From positions 55,201,579 through 55,265,578 of the forward strand of contig CM056379.1 of NCBI GenBank assembly GCA_029718625.1: a stretch of DNA of 64,000 nt. Direction: 5' to 3'. The notes under the pieces were generated by a model. It was given only the letters and a program-made list of their open reading frames with translations. It was not told where the DNA came from and searched no databases. Of the stretch, positions 57,233 through 64,000 are shown in pieces (position 1 is the first letter of the stretch; every line of letters begins with the position of its first letter). Made by a program: the position numbers and the translations under genes. Source of the stretch: Synaphobranchus kaupii. Its lineage: Eukaryota; Chordata; Actinopteri; Anguilliformes; Synaphobranchidae.

Positions 57233-59136
57233 GCATACACTTCACACACACAGAAGATGAGCAAACACAGACACACAGAAAGTGTAACTGACTGCCAGAT
57301 ACAGCCACACAGCGAAACAGTGGCTCGGATTAAGACAGAAAACCACAGGGACACAAACAAATGGATAAGCCGCAAACACACAAACATAGATCACAAGATA
57401 AAAAGAAAGGCAACGTCTACAGACACAGAAAGACCCAAAAGCACACATGAGAGGCACATACAGACTTACAGACACTGACACACATAAGCGCAGCCCCTAT
57501 CCACCACACACCATACATGTGGCTTTAGAAAAGACATCCCACTTTATACAAAATGTTACACCAAGCGTCATCTAGCCTGACACTGCCTGTTCTGAAAGCG
57601 TAGCCTGCGCGCTGACTGAACACTAGAATGTAAAGGTTGAGAGGGTTGCCACAAAGCAGTCAGACGGGAGAGAGTGCGTCGTACTTGGGTGTGTTGGACT
57701 CGATGACGCTGAAGTCCTGCACGGTGTCGCAGGACCCGCCGGAGCCCAGGGCAGAGGGCGACACGGCCTTGTAGAAGCGGCCGAATGTCTCCTCGTCGTC
57801 AAGGGTCATCACCTCCTTCACCGTCTCTGCTGTCACCTTGATGGACATCTCCCGGGAGCCCAAGCCTGCAAATCCCACAGTTTGGCTCAAAAGCTCAAAG
57901 ACACCTACAGACAGATCTCTGAGCGAAGCTTAAACCGACAGTTGCCTCCTTCACAGAGCTGCGTCAAAGGTTTTAGGGCACGCTCACCTTTGTTATGAAG
58001 CTTGTCCAGGAAGGACTCCAGCTTGTCCAGCCTCTTGTCCCCTTCAACCTCAATGTCAGTGCGGGTGGAGATCTCTGTTACAGCAAGAGCAAAGACACCC
58101 GGAGATATAACCGCCCAAGAGCAGAGAACATACACTGCCTGGCCAAAAAAAAAGTCGCACACTAATATTTTGTTGAACCGCCTTTAGCTTTGATTACGGT
58201 GCGCATTCGTTGTGGCATTGTTTCGACAACCTTATGCAACGTCACAACATTTATTTCCGTCCAAACTTGCATTCATTTTTGGCCGAGATCTTGTATTTCA
58301 ATGGGGTTAAGGTCAGGACTCTGGTGGCCAATTCATGTGTGAAAATGATTCCTCAATCCTCATGTTTCCTGAACCACTCTTTCACAATTTGAGCCCGATG
58401 AATCTTGGCATTGTAATCCTGGAATATGCCCATTGATGGGATAACCTGGTCATTCAGTACATTCAGGTACTTAGCTGACTTCATTTTATTGCTGCATAAC
58501 GTTGCTGAGCCTAGACCTGACCAATTGAAGCAACCCCAGATCATAACACTGCCTCCAGAGGCTTGTACAGTGGGCACTATGTATGACGGGTGCAACGGCA
58601 ACTTTTTTTTTGGCCGTGTAACATCAGAGGTAAAATCATAAGCACTGTTTGGGGGTGGGGTTGGGTTTATTTTTTACCTTCCAGTGGCTTGACTGGGGTT
58701 CCCGTGGAGGATTTCTTGCTATGGAAGGTTGGCTGTTCTTCTTTGCCTGACACTGGAGAGACCAGGCCTGAGGGATGGAGGACAGCACTAGAGTCAGTGA
58801 ACCCACCGTTGCACACAGACCACTTTCCTCTCCACTTCATTTCACAACGCGTGAATCGGCGAGCGACAGAAACATGGGGTGCCGACGCGCAACGGCCGGT
58901 CAACACCGGTCGGCGAGGGCCCGTAATGTCGCGTTCGTAGCCCGACTCCCGCGGAGAGGCCCGGGAGCGGGGTGAGGAAAGCGCTGACCTTTCTTGGCCA
59001 TGCGTCCGGCAACGGTGAACTGGGTGGAGTCGTTGTAGGCGCCCTTCCCCTTGCTTTTCCACTGCTCCTCCTTCTCCTGCAGGACGCGCATGCGGTCCGC
59101 CAGCGACACCTTCGTCTCCACTCCCGACACGTTCTT
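42971..59136 (-). CDS. svil: Supervillin, C-terminal 1042 residues in 21 exons
   Basis: The 21 - strand exons listed separately sum to 3129 nt (1042 codons plus stop), with GT-AG sites and consistent phase at every junction. Landmarks in order are [36 protein letters not shown] and [18 protein letters not shown]. Five gelsolin-like W-x-G signatures follow ([32 protein letters not shown]), then a villin headpiece ([20 protein letters not shown] to KKSKGLF). Supervillin is a membrane-associated actin and myosin II scaffold of the villin/gelsolin superfamily, acting in adhesion, motility and cytokinesis; muscle has a longer isoform. The disordered N-terminal half lies beyond the right edge or in unseen exons. 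Fish have several svil paralogues and I cannot tell which this is. Introns carry many mobile elements and microsatellites; no exon is damaged. Confidence 0.95.
43086..43125 (-). repeat. Short L2-type tail relic in the last svil intron
   Basis: The words catattacaatcatttggc-like and agacactct are the reverse complement of the fish L2 3' end (cagagtg...aaatgattgtaatg). Confidence 0.45.
43211..43366 (-). CDS. svil: svil exon, headpiece N-terminal half
   Basis: 156 nt, phase 0 both sides, donor CAG|GTACGG. It encodes [18 protein letters not shown] to [20 protein letters not shown]. Confidence 0.95.
43590..44834. mobile_element. Possible non-autonomous DNA element in an svil intron
   Basis: The left end gacggcgctacacc and right end ggcgccgtc are inverted, and each is followed inward by related gggctatagcc / agcccaccattagccc words. 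The word GCAGGCACA lies close outside both ends. No coding sequence is recognised. Ends and class are uncertain. Confidence 0.45.
45002..45114 (-). CDS. svil: svil exon
   Basis: 113 nt; acceptor tttcag, donor CAG|GTAGGA. It encodes [20 protein letters not shown], then [17 protein letters not shown]. Confidence 0.95.
45853..45996 (-). CDS. svil: svil exon, last gelsolin-like WxG signature
   Basis: 144 nt. It encodes [20 protein letters not shown] to [13 protein letters not shown]; donor AAAG|GTGTGG. Confidence 0.95.
46060..46740. repeat. About 62-bp minisatellite interrupted by a MITE
   Basis: The words gtgatcgtgtgagtgggtct and gatcactctcctgtg recur near 46092, 46154, 46218 and 46250, and again right after the MITE at 46275-46676. 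Units differ in length. Confidence 0.75.
46275..46676. mobile_element. 402-bp MITE, second copy of the 12787 family
   Basis: Ends gctgtgtccgaatcag and ctgattcggacacagc. The word CCATG flanks it on both sides (46270-46274 and 46677-46681), consistent with a target duplication inside the minisatellite. Confidence 0.82.
46774..46929 (-). CDS. svil: svil exon
   Basis: 156 nt; acceptor gctctcag, donor CAG|GTGGGT. It encodes [20 protein letters not shown] to [11 protein letters not shown]. Confidence 0.95.
47054..47187 (-). CDS. svil: svil exon
   Basis: 134 nt; donor AAAG|GTAGCG. It encodes [20 protein letters not shown] to [12 protein letters not shown] (CA)n run begins 5 bp outside its acceptor. 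Confidence 0.95.
47192..47222. repeat. (CA)n microsatellite
   Basis: About 15 CA units, (TG)n on the svil transcript strand, beside the acceptor at 47187. Confidence 0.95.
47354..47772. mobile_element. 419-bp MITE in an svil intron (copy B)
   Basis: Same ends as 11779-12196 (ttaaaggttgtatcagcg and its complement), inverted relative to that copy. Only a few differences are visible, such as one extra T in the run near 47680. Confidence 0.9.
48140..48347 (-). CDS. svil: svil exon, gelsolin-like WHG signature
   Basis: 208 nt; acceptor cttgggcag, donor GGC|GTAAGC. It encodes [20 protein letters not shown], then [20 protein letters not shown] and [10 protein letters not shown]. Confidence 0.95.
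48661..48763 (-). CDS. svil: svil exon
   Basis: 103 nt; acceptor ccctcaag, donor ACAG|GTACTG. It encodes [20 protein letters not shown], then [14 protein letters not shown]. Confidence 0.95.
49534..49688 (-). CDS. svil: svil exon, gelsolin-like WQG signature
   Basis: 155 nt; donor CAG|GTGAGC. It encodes [20 protein letters not shown], then [20 protein letters not shown] and [11 protein letters not shown]. The acceptor is directly next to an alternating CA/CG repeat. Confidence 0.95.
49690..49794. repeat. Mixed (CA)n/(CG) microsatellite
   Basis: About 105 bp of GCACAC/GCACGC units, alternating purine-pyrimidine throughout. Confidence 0.95.
49966..50257 (-). CDS. svil: svil exon (292 nt)
   Basis: Acceptor cttcccag, donor GTGG|GTGAGC. 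It encodes [40 protein letters not shown] and [14 protein letters not shown]. Confidence 0.95.
50597..50735 (-). CDS. svil: svil exon
   Basis: 139 nt; acceptor tcccacag, donor AAG|GTGAGC. It encodes [20 protein letters not shown], then [20 protein letters not shown]. The acceptor was chosen because it joins the upstream CC in phase. Confidence 0.92.
51015..51522. repeat. Inverted repeat with 145-bp arms in an svil intron
   Basis: Arms 51015-51159 and 51378-51522 are inverted copies of equal length with few mismatches, around a 218-bp loop. No coding sequence. Probably a foldback DNA element; I could not define a target duplication. Confidence 0.88.
52266..52441 (-). CDS. svil: svil exon, gelsolin-like WHG signature
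   Basis: 176 nt; acceptor cgccccag, donor GCC|GTGAGT. It encodes [20 protein letters not shown], then [20 protein letters not shown]. Confidence 0.95.
52763..53150 (+). mobile_element. tRNA-derived SINE, copy 2, in an svil intron
   Basis: The head is tRNA-like (gcgctgcggtggtacaatgg; B box gggttcgcgcccc) and the body shares many blocks with 36764-37102. It ends in a T-rich tail and is flanked by a perfect 16-bp duplication AAGTTGGCCTGGTGTG (52747-52762 and 53151-53166). It is antisense to svil. Confidence 0.93.
53192..53229. repeat. (CA)n microsatellite
   Basis: About 19 CA units, soon after the SINE. Confidence 0.95.
53334..53479 (-). CDS. svil: svil exon
   Basis: 146 nt; acceptor gtgaacag, donor GAG|GTCAGT. 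It encodes [20 protein letters not shown], then [20 protein letters not shown]. Confidence 0.95.
53485..53510. repeat. (CA)n microsatellite
   Basis: About 13 units, starting 6 bp outside the acceptor of the 53334-53479 exon. Confidence 0.95.
53643..53790 (-). CDS. svil: svil exon
   Basis: 148 nt; acceptor ttgtacag, donor AAAG|GTAGAA. It encodes [20 protein letters not shown], then [20 protein letters not shown]. Confidence 0.95.
54237..54373 (-). CDS. svil: svil exon, first gelsolin-like signature
   Basis: 137 nt; acceptor gtctgcag, donor AAG|GTAACA. It encodes [20 protein letters not shown], then [20 protein letters not shown]. Confidence 0.96.
54466..54990. repeat. 82-bp minisatellite, about six copies, in an svil intron
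   Basis: The word cgccattctgaccccactc recurs at 54489, 54570, 54652, 54734, 54820 and 54902 (spacing 81-86 bp). The strand shown is almost free of G. Unit boundaries include ccatctccactcaaccacac and cacccctacccaaccctac. Confidence 0.9.
55025..55180 (-). CDS. svil: svil exon
   Basis: 156 nt; acceptor tctctccag, donor AAAG|GTCAGA. It encodes [20 protein letters not shown], then [20 protein letters not shown] and [11 protein letters not shown]. Confidence 0.95.
56891..57063 (-). CDS. svil: svil exon
   Basis: 173 nt; acceptor tgtccag, donor GGA|GTAAGT. It encodes [20 protein letters not shown], then [20 protein letters not shown]. Confidence 0.95.
57185..57230. repeat. (CA)n microsatellite
   Basis: About 23 CA units. 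Confidence 0.95.
57685..57865 (-). CDS. svil: svil exon
   Basis: 181 nt; acceptor atttgcag, donor CAA|GTACGA. It encodes [20 protein letters not shown], then [20 protein letters not shown] and [10 protein letters not shown]. Confidence 0.92.
57988..58074 (-). CDS. svil: svil exon (87 nt)
   Basis: Acceptor tgtaacag, donor AAAG|GTGAGC. It encodes [20 protein letters not shown], then FLDKLHNK. Confidence 0.92.
58131..58620 (-). mobile_element. Internally deleted Tc1-like element in an svil intron
   Basis: Same family and same internal junction as 16283-16830, in reverse orientation ([20 protein letters not shown] on the - strand). Left end TA-cactgcctggccaaaa; the right end is slightly shortened (tggccgtg-TA). 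It lies between the exons at 58074 and 58678. Confidence 0.88.
58678..58767 (-). CDS. svil: svil exon (90 nt)
   Basis: Acceptor tccctcag, donor GAAG|GTAAAA. It encodes [20 protein letters not shown], then TGTPVKPLE. Confidence 0.9.
58989..59136 (-). CDS. svil: svil exon, most 5' one visible
   Basis: 148 nt; acceptor gcgatgcag, donor AAAG|GTCAGC. It encodes [20 protein letters not shown], then [19 protein letters not shown] (GA)n run, reading (CT)n on the transcript, lies 19 bp outside the acceptor. Confidence 0.92.
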
Positions 59137-59152
59137 CTGCATCGCCACATGG

Positions 59153-59154
<2 letters not shown>

Positions 59155-59204
<50 letters not shown>
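59155..59204. repeat. (GA)n microsatellite
   Basis: About 25 GA units, a pyrimidine tract for the svil transcript. Confidence 0.95.
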
Positions 59205-59206
<2 letters not shown>

Positions 59207-59821
59207 TCTCCTGTTAGAATCCTTTGCTACGGGAGCAGAGCTCCAACGGGTTTTCAGTATTCACAGTAGAGAAGGCCTCAGTGGTCATTCCAGCTTTCAA
59301 TTTATTTTCCCTCGTAAGAGGCATCATGCTTAGCGGCCTAAAGCTGTATTTTTATCACCACACGGTTCAAATAATAAAAATTCAGGGAAAGCAATTTTCA
59401 AAGCAGCACACAATTTAACCAAAACATGTTTACGGTCAATTAAAGTGCATTACACAGAAAGTTTTTCAGATAAAAGTATAAAAAAGGAAAAACTAACATA
59501 AACAAAGACCTAAAAATCTAAAACCGTGCAGTTAATAGAAACGCCAACACATAAATCTGAGGGTTTCACTTTAAGGCTTTGAAGCACGGACTGGTTTAAA
59601 ACTCCAATGTTTACTAACCACAAATAAATCTGGAGACTAAAACTCTCTGCCAACAACTGCAAAAACGTTCTGGGAGGGAGGGGTTGTCCCAGCCAAATGA
59701 GTTGCAACATACACACGTGTGGGTGTGTGTGCATATGGATTTGGGTCTGTATACACACTGACAGACACATAAAGTATATATCATGAACACTGCACATATG
59801 TGTCTCATTACATGAGTGTTG

Positions 59822-59884
<63 letters not shown>

Positions 59885-62800
59885 GGTACATTACAAAGCA
59901 CATATCACCTTTTGTCTCCAGGAGGGCTGAGAGCCCTGGCTTTGGCCTCATAGGAAACAATGGTCTGGACCAGAGAGGGGGGAAGTGGAAGGGGAGAGGA
60001 AGCAGGAAACATTCGACACAGAAAGGCCTTGGTGTCATATCACAGCTGACCGCTGTTGTGATCAGCACGTTTACCGTGTAACCCTGGAGGACGGCCTTGG
60101 TTTTGCATGTCATGTAACCCATGCAGAACATGCCACTGCATCCGCACAGAGTTCATTAGCTCACATCCTCACGCCTGACATGAGAGCATCAAGTGCAGCG
60201 TTTATCGCCCGACCGCGTGCCGCTGCTCGACGAAACGACTGGAAAAACAAGAGGAAACCGTGGCGCCTCTCAGTGACCCGTGCCTTACGCCGCGATGGCG
60301 AAACCACGCCGAAGGGCGAGGTGACACTGTCACAAGCTTTGACCCAATCGGCACAAACGCGGGGCTACACTGTGGGGGAGGGGTCCGATGCCATACACAG
60401 CTGAGACGTGGCGGGAGAAACCCACAGACGGTCGCCCACGTCGCTGGCCCGTGCAGCGTCTGTGGCTCCGTGTGCCATAGCCTCTACCCCTTATCAGATA
60501 GACCCCCCCCCCCCCTCTTTTCCCACAACACCCCCTATCCAATCACCCCCTACATGCCGTGACCCCTGCTGTTGACCTTTGGGCTCCGCCCACTTGTACC
60601 ATCCCCTACTTTTTACTCAGCAACACGAGGGTGCCTGGGTCTATAGGCTCTCGTCTGTGGACGCCAGCAAAAAAGGAACGCACTAGCCAGAAAAACAGCG
60701 CTGCGCACAGCACCCTGTGGGTGTTTATCCATCGCTAAGTATGTGTGTGTCGACATTCCGGGTTGTTTATGGGCTTGGCCGTCATCGGAACGTCAGTAAA
60801 AAACCCATGTGCGATCATGAAACCCGTCAAATACGACACTCTCTGGCTTTGCTGGGCTCCTTCTGTTAATATGTGTGCTATTAAAATGAGCTACCGATCA
60901 TGTGCGACAGACAGCTCCCAGTCCCAATCCAGGGGACATTTTGGGGTAATTAAGCATGATGCGCTACTGATCGTAGCTTACAAAGACATTTCCAGCTAGT
61001 CTTTTTTTTTTGCAAAAAGAAAGGCACGTCACTGCTTCATTCTTGAACGCTGAGTCCTTTCCCACTCTAAACTTCTCATTTTTAACACTGCCATAGGGCC
61101 TCTGTGGTTTTCACAAGGCAAGGGCCAGTCAGCCAGCCGACTGTAAAACAACGCGGTTCCCTCATTTATCGCATTTCTTTTACCCAATGGGAAAAACACC
61201 TGATTTTCACTGACAAAGAGACAAAAGGAAAACACACATAAAAAGAGATCCTTTTTCCAGAGTTCATTATCTTCAGTCAAGCTGGGCAGATTTATTTCTG
61301 ACTGAAGCCCAAGAAACCGCACAGTACGCAGACAATATACAACCCTTATACATTTTTAAAACCTCACGTATCACCATTTAACACAAAACCAGAGAAACTC
61401 AGCAATGGCGCAACCTGAAAACCATGTAACGCGATGTAAAAGGCAACAAATGAACTGCCACAGGTCTCTCAGAGAGGCACAGCGGTTACAGGCAGCAGTA
61501 AAAAGCAACGAAACGTGCTACAGTGATCGCTATTGTTAGCTTGCTGGTTGATTAAAAACGCCGATTGTGAAGGGCAAGCCAGGACCCTCGGGAATGGGTA
61601 ACGGGGGGTGACATTCCCGCCGTTGCCCGGGAAGGCAAGGACAGGCGGAGGCTTGGCGTGCGTCCAGCTCGGCGCCGCACAGCATCTGGAATATGTGGCC
61701 ATCGCAGGTGCTAGCGTCGCGCAGGAAAGCTGAAAGCTCGTAAATTCCGCATGCTGTCTGTGGTTTTTCTCTCAAGAATACACAATAATTGGCTCTGCTG
61801 GGGCCTCTGGTGGCAGTTTGAACCATAGCCTCAGGAGGGGTGGAGTGATGGGGGGGGGAGATAAACTCCACTGCACACATTGGCGCTATTGTGATCCAGA
61901 ACTGGGGCCCATCAGAGACAGGAAATAGCTCAGTCGAGAGAAACTGAAGGAGAGAGCTCTCAGCCTTGAACCCTCACAGGATGCCGTAGTCCTGTGAATT
62001 ATAGCAACAGGACGACGCTGCATACTCGAGGAGAGCCTTTCCGACTTGTGACAAGGACTACCAAAGTCGCCGCGTGCAGGAACCCACGGCATTGTGCGAA
62101 ACTCACACGTTGAAGTTCTGGCTTGTTAAAATTTGAGACAAAATGCGGTACACCATCAGTATCAGGTACAAGCACTCTGTTGTGTCAGTCGGCCAGAAAA
62201 GCACACGAAGGCATGCAAGCACACTCGCCTGATTGAAACAGACCACATGCTGGCTCATGTGGCTAGATGATAAAAAGACAGAGAAGACAGCCTCCTGGAG
62301 CTGACAAAGGGTGGGGGGGGGGGGGGCAGAGAGGGAGTTCAGAGGGGATACTGTGCACCCAGCACACACCTGCAATGCAACAGCTGTGCAGCTGACTGAC
62401 GAGCACAGGCTAGTTTATTTATTCTGGTCAAGAGCACCGCGCTGGGAGTACTTTAAGAGAGACGGGGAGGGAGAATTTATAGAGAACTGATGGGAGGGTT
62501 GACAGAGACTAACAGAAAGGCATTTTGTCCACAGGAATCCAAAATCTCAAAACAGACTAAGATGTAGTAGGTGAGAGATGAATAAGTGAGACAAAAATCT
62601 CAGCAAAACAGGATTGGATTCTGGGAGGGGAAAAAAAGTTAACATTCACAATGGCAGGAAGAAACTGTATTGTCCTTCAAGCGTGTGTATTCAGTAACAT
62701 TACACTGGTCTGTTTTGACAGTGTGTGCACTGTGCAGTAACAGCGTGATAAGCTTGCCATGCAGTCCACTGGCTTACCCGGTGTACAGCGTGCGTACAGG

Positions 62801-64000
62801 GGCATCATGGGAAATTTCAAACCCAACCTACAAAAGGAAAGGCCAGGGGGGCAGGAAGACCAATGAGTAAGGAACAATATACGCAGGAAGAAGGTGGAAA
62901 ATAGACAAACAGGAAAGACGGTCCCCCAACGGTTACAGACATGGGTATACTGGGGAAAACACCCCCTCCACCCTGCATTTCTACCTTTCTCTCCAACCAT
63001 GTCATGTTAAACGGGCATAATTACACCATTAGTGTAGTCATGAACCCGCAACTGGAACTACAAACACACAACCCACCACAAGCTCTGACCGGTACGGATG
63101 AATGAGCACTTTGTTACTAGCCTGTGAGCCTGGTTACAGATTTGGCCCCTTTCAGAAGATGGGAGGAACAACTGCTGAGGTCATTATTACCGTATCCCTA
63201 CCTTTCCAAAGCTGCCTCTCATTCCACACCCCTTAGAAACGGCGGACAGATGTCAGGGGCTCCTTCAGGTCTAAACTAGTCTGAAGGGAGGCTGTGGGAA
63301 GTGAAGAGTGACTCATAATTTAAGACAGCGGAGGGAAGGCAGCAGAGGGAGATTAGTTTTAGACATCTTGGCTATTCTACAATTTTATTGTGATTTGTTG
63401 CCGTTTTGCTAAAGGCATTGTACTGGGCCCCCGTGGATCGATGTATCAAGTTAAAATATCCATACAAAGGCATAAAGCGGCTGAGTTTTCCAGAACAGGA
63501 GGACAGAAGAGCGGCTGATTTAACAGAGCACTGCTTCCGGATCGAGCTGTCTGTTCATTTGGAAGCTACAATGTGGAAGGGTGCGAGCCATTCATCTTCA
63601 TGTTTTTAATTAAGCTGTCGTCTCCACTCAGGCGACATGTGCTTTATATTAAAAAATTAAATCTGAATGTTCCCAGATTTCCGTTTTATAAGAAACATCA
63701 TTCACACCTACACAACTGCCCTCTCCGGAGCCCCTCCTATCCGTTATCCAACAAAACATATTGAAGAAGTGATGTTTATCACTGCAAAATAATAAATAAA
63801 AATGAAGGAGACGTGCGGCACACTTGCAGCCCTACTCTCGGGACCTGCTGTCACAAGCGTTTAACCTTCAAATCTCAAGGCAGCCATTCGAGTCTCAACC
63901 AATGACACTGCTCCGGTCTGCTGTTTCTTTTTTTTATTTTCTTTTTTTTGTTGTAAGAATCTGGCACCAATGTGGGACTGAACATGTCCAATTGCTACCC
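59205..64000. other. Probable svil intron or upstream; no exon accepted
   Basis: It contains a (GT)n microsatellite (59823-59881), poly-C runs near 60505 and a poly-G run near 62310. The parts 60180-60420 and 61560-61740 are relatively CpG-rich. No - strand exon with matching phase was found. Either the next svil exon lies beyond 64000 or it is too short to recognise. Confidence 0.45.
59823..59881. repeat. (GT)n microsatellite
   Basis: About 29 GT units, uninterrupted. Confidence 0.97.

Noticed and set aside
59909..59964. Possible extra svil exon on the - strand (TIVSYEAKARALSPPGDK)
   Set aside because: It has an acceptor and donor, but leaves in phase 2 while the next exon (58989-59136) must be entered in phase 0.

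Overview
The window looks like ordinary nuclear DNA from a teleost fish. The grounds are intron-rich vertebrate genes with canonical GT-AG junctions, Tc1 transposons of the Sleeping Beauty type, L2 LINE tails, hAT and Gypsy elements, tRNA-derived SINEs, many MITEs and long CA/GT microsatellites. I did not identify the species.

Three vertebrate genes can be supported. (1) A type I keratin on the + strand (11053-16279): exons 4, 5 and 6 have the classic keratin lengths of 162, 126 and 221 bp, followed by a proposed 32-nt exon and a short tail exon. The head and coil 1 exons are not visible. (2) tmem98 on the + strand (36487-40156): six coding exons join in phase into a complete 226-residue protein. 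(3) The C-terminal 1042 codons of a supervillin gene (svil) on the - strand (59136 down to 42971): 21 exons, every junction in phase, ending in a villin-type headpiece. tmem98 and svil are tail to tail, with 2.8 kb between stop codons. The svil N-terminal exons lie beyond the right edge.

Layout. 1-11000 is a transposon graveyard: a Tc1/mariner-like element carrying a solo LTR and a 3.2-kb hAT element, then a deleted Gypsy retrotransposon inside a MITE. 11000-16860 is the keratin gene, with three MITE or foldback insertions in its introns and a Tc1 derivative in its 3' UTR. 16860-30350 has no recognisable host gene and holds nested Tc1, L2, LTR and MITE insertions plus a broken Sleeping Beauty-type element. 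30350-36480 is mostly unannotated sequence upstream of tmem98. 36487-40156 is tmem98, with a SINE in intron 1. 42971-59136 is svil, whose introns hold a SINE, MITEs, a Tc1 derivative, two minisatellites, a 145-bp-arm inverted repeat and many microsatellites, several of them directly beside splice acceptors. 59137-64000 is probably svil intron.

I found no bacterial-style or otherwise novel multi-gene system. The best leads are insertion histories with readable target-site duplications, near-identical MITE pairs, a transposon-built keratin 3' UTR, a candidate keratin microexon, and fold-back duplications inside transposon coding regions.
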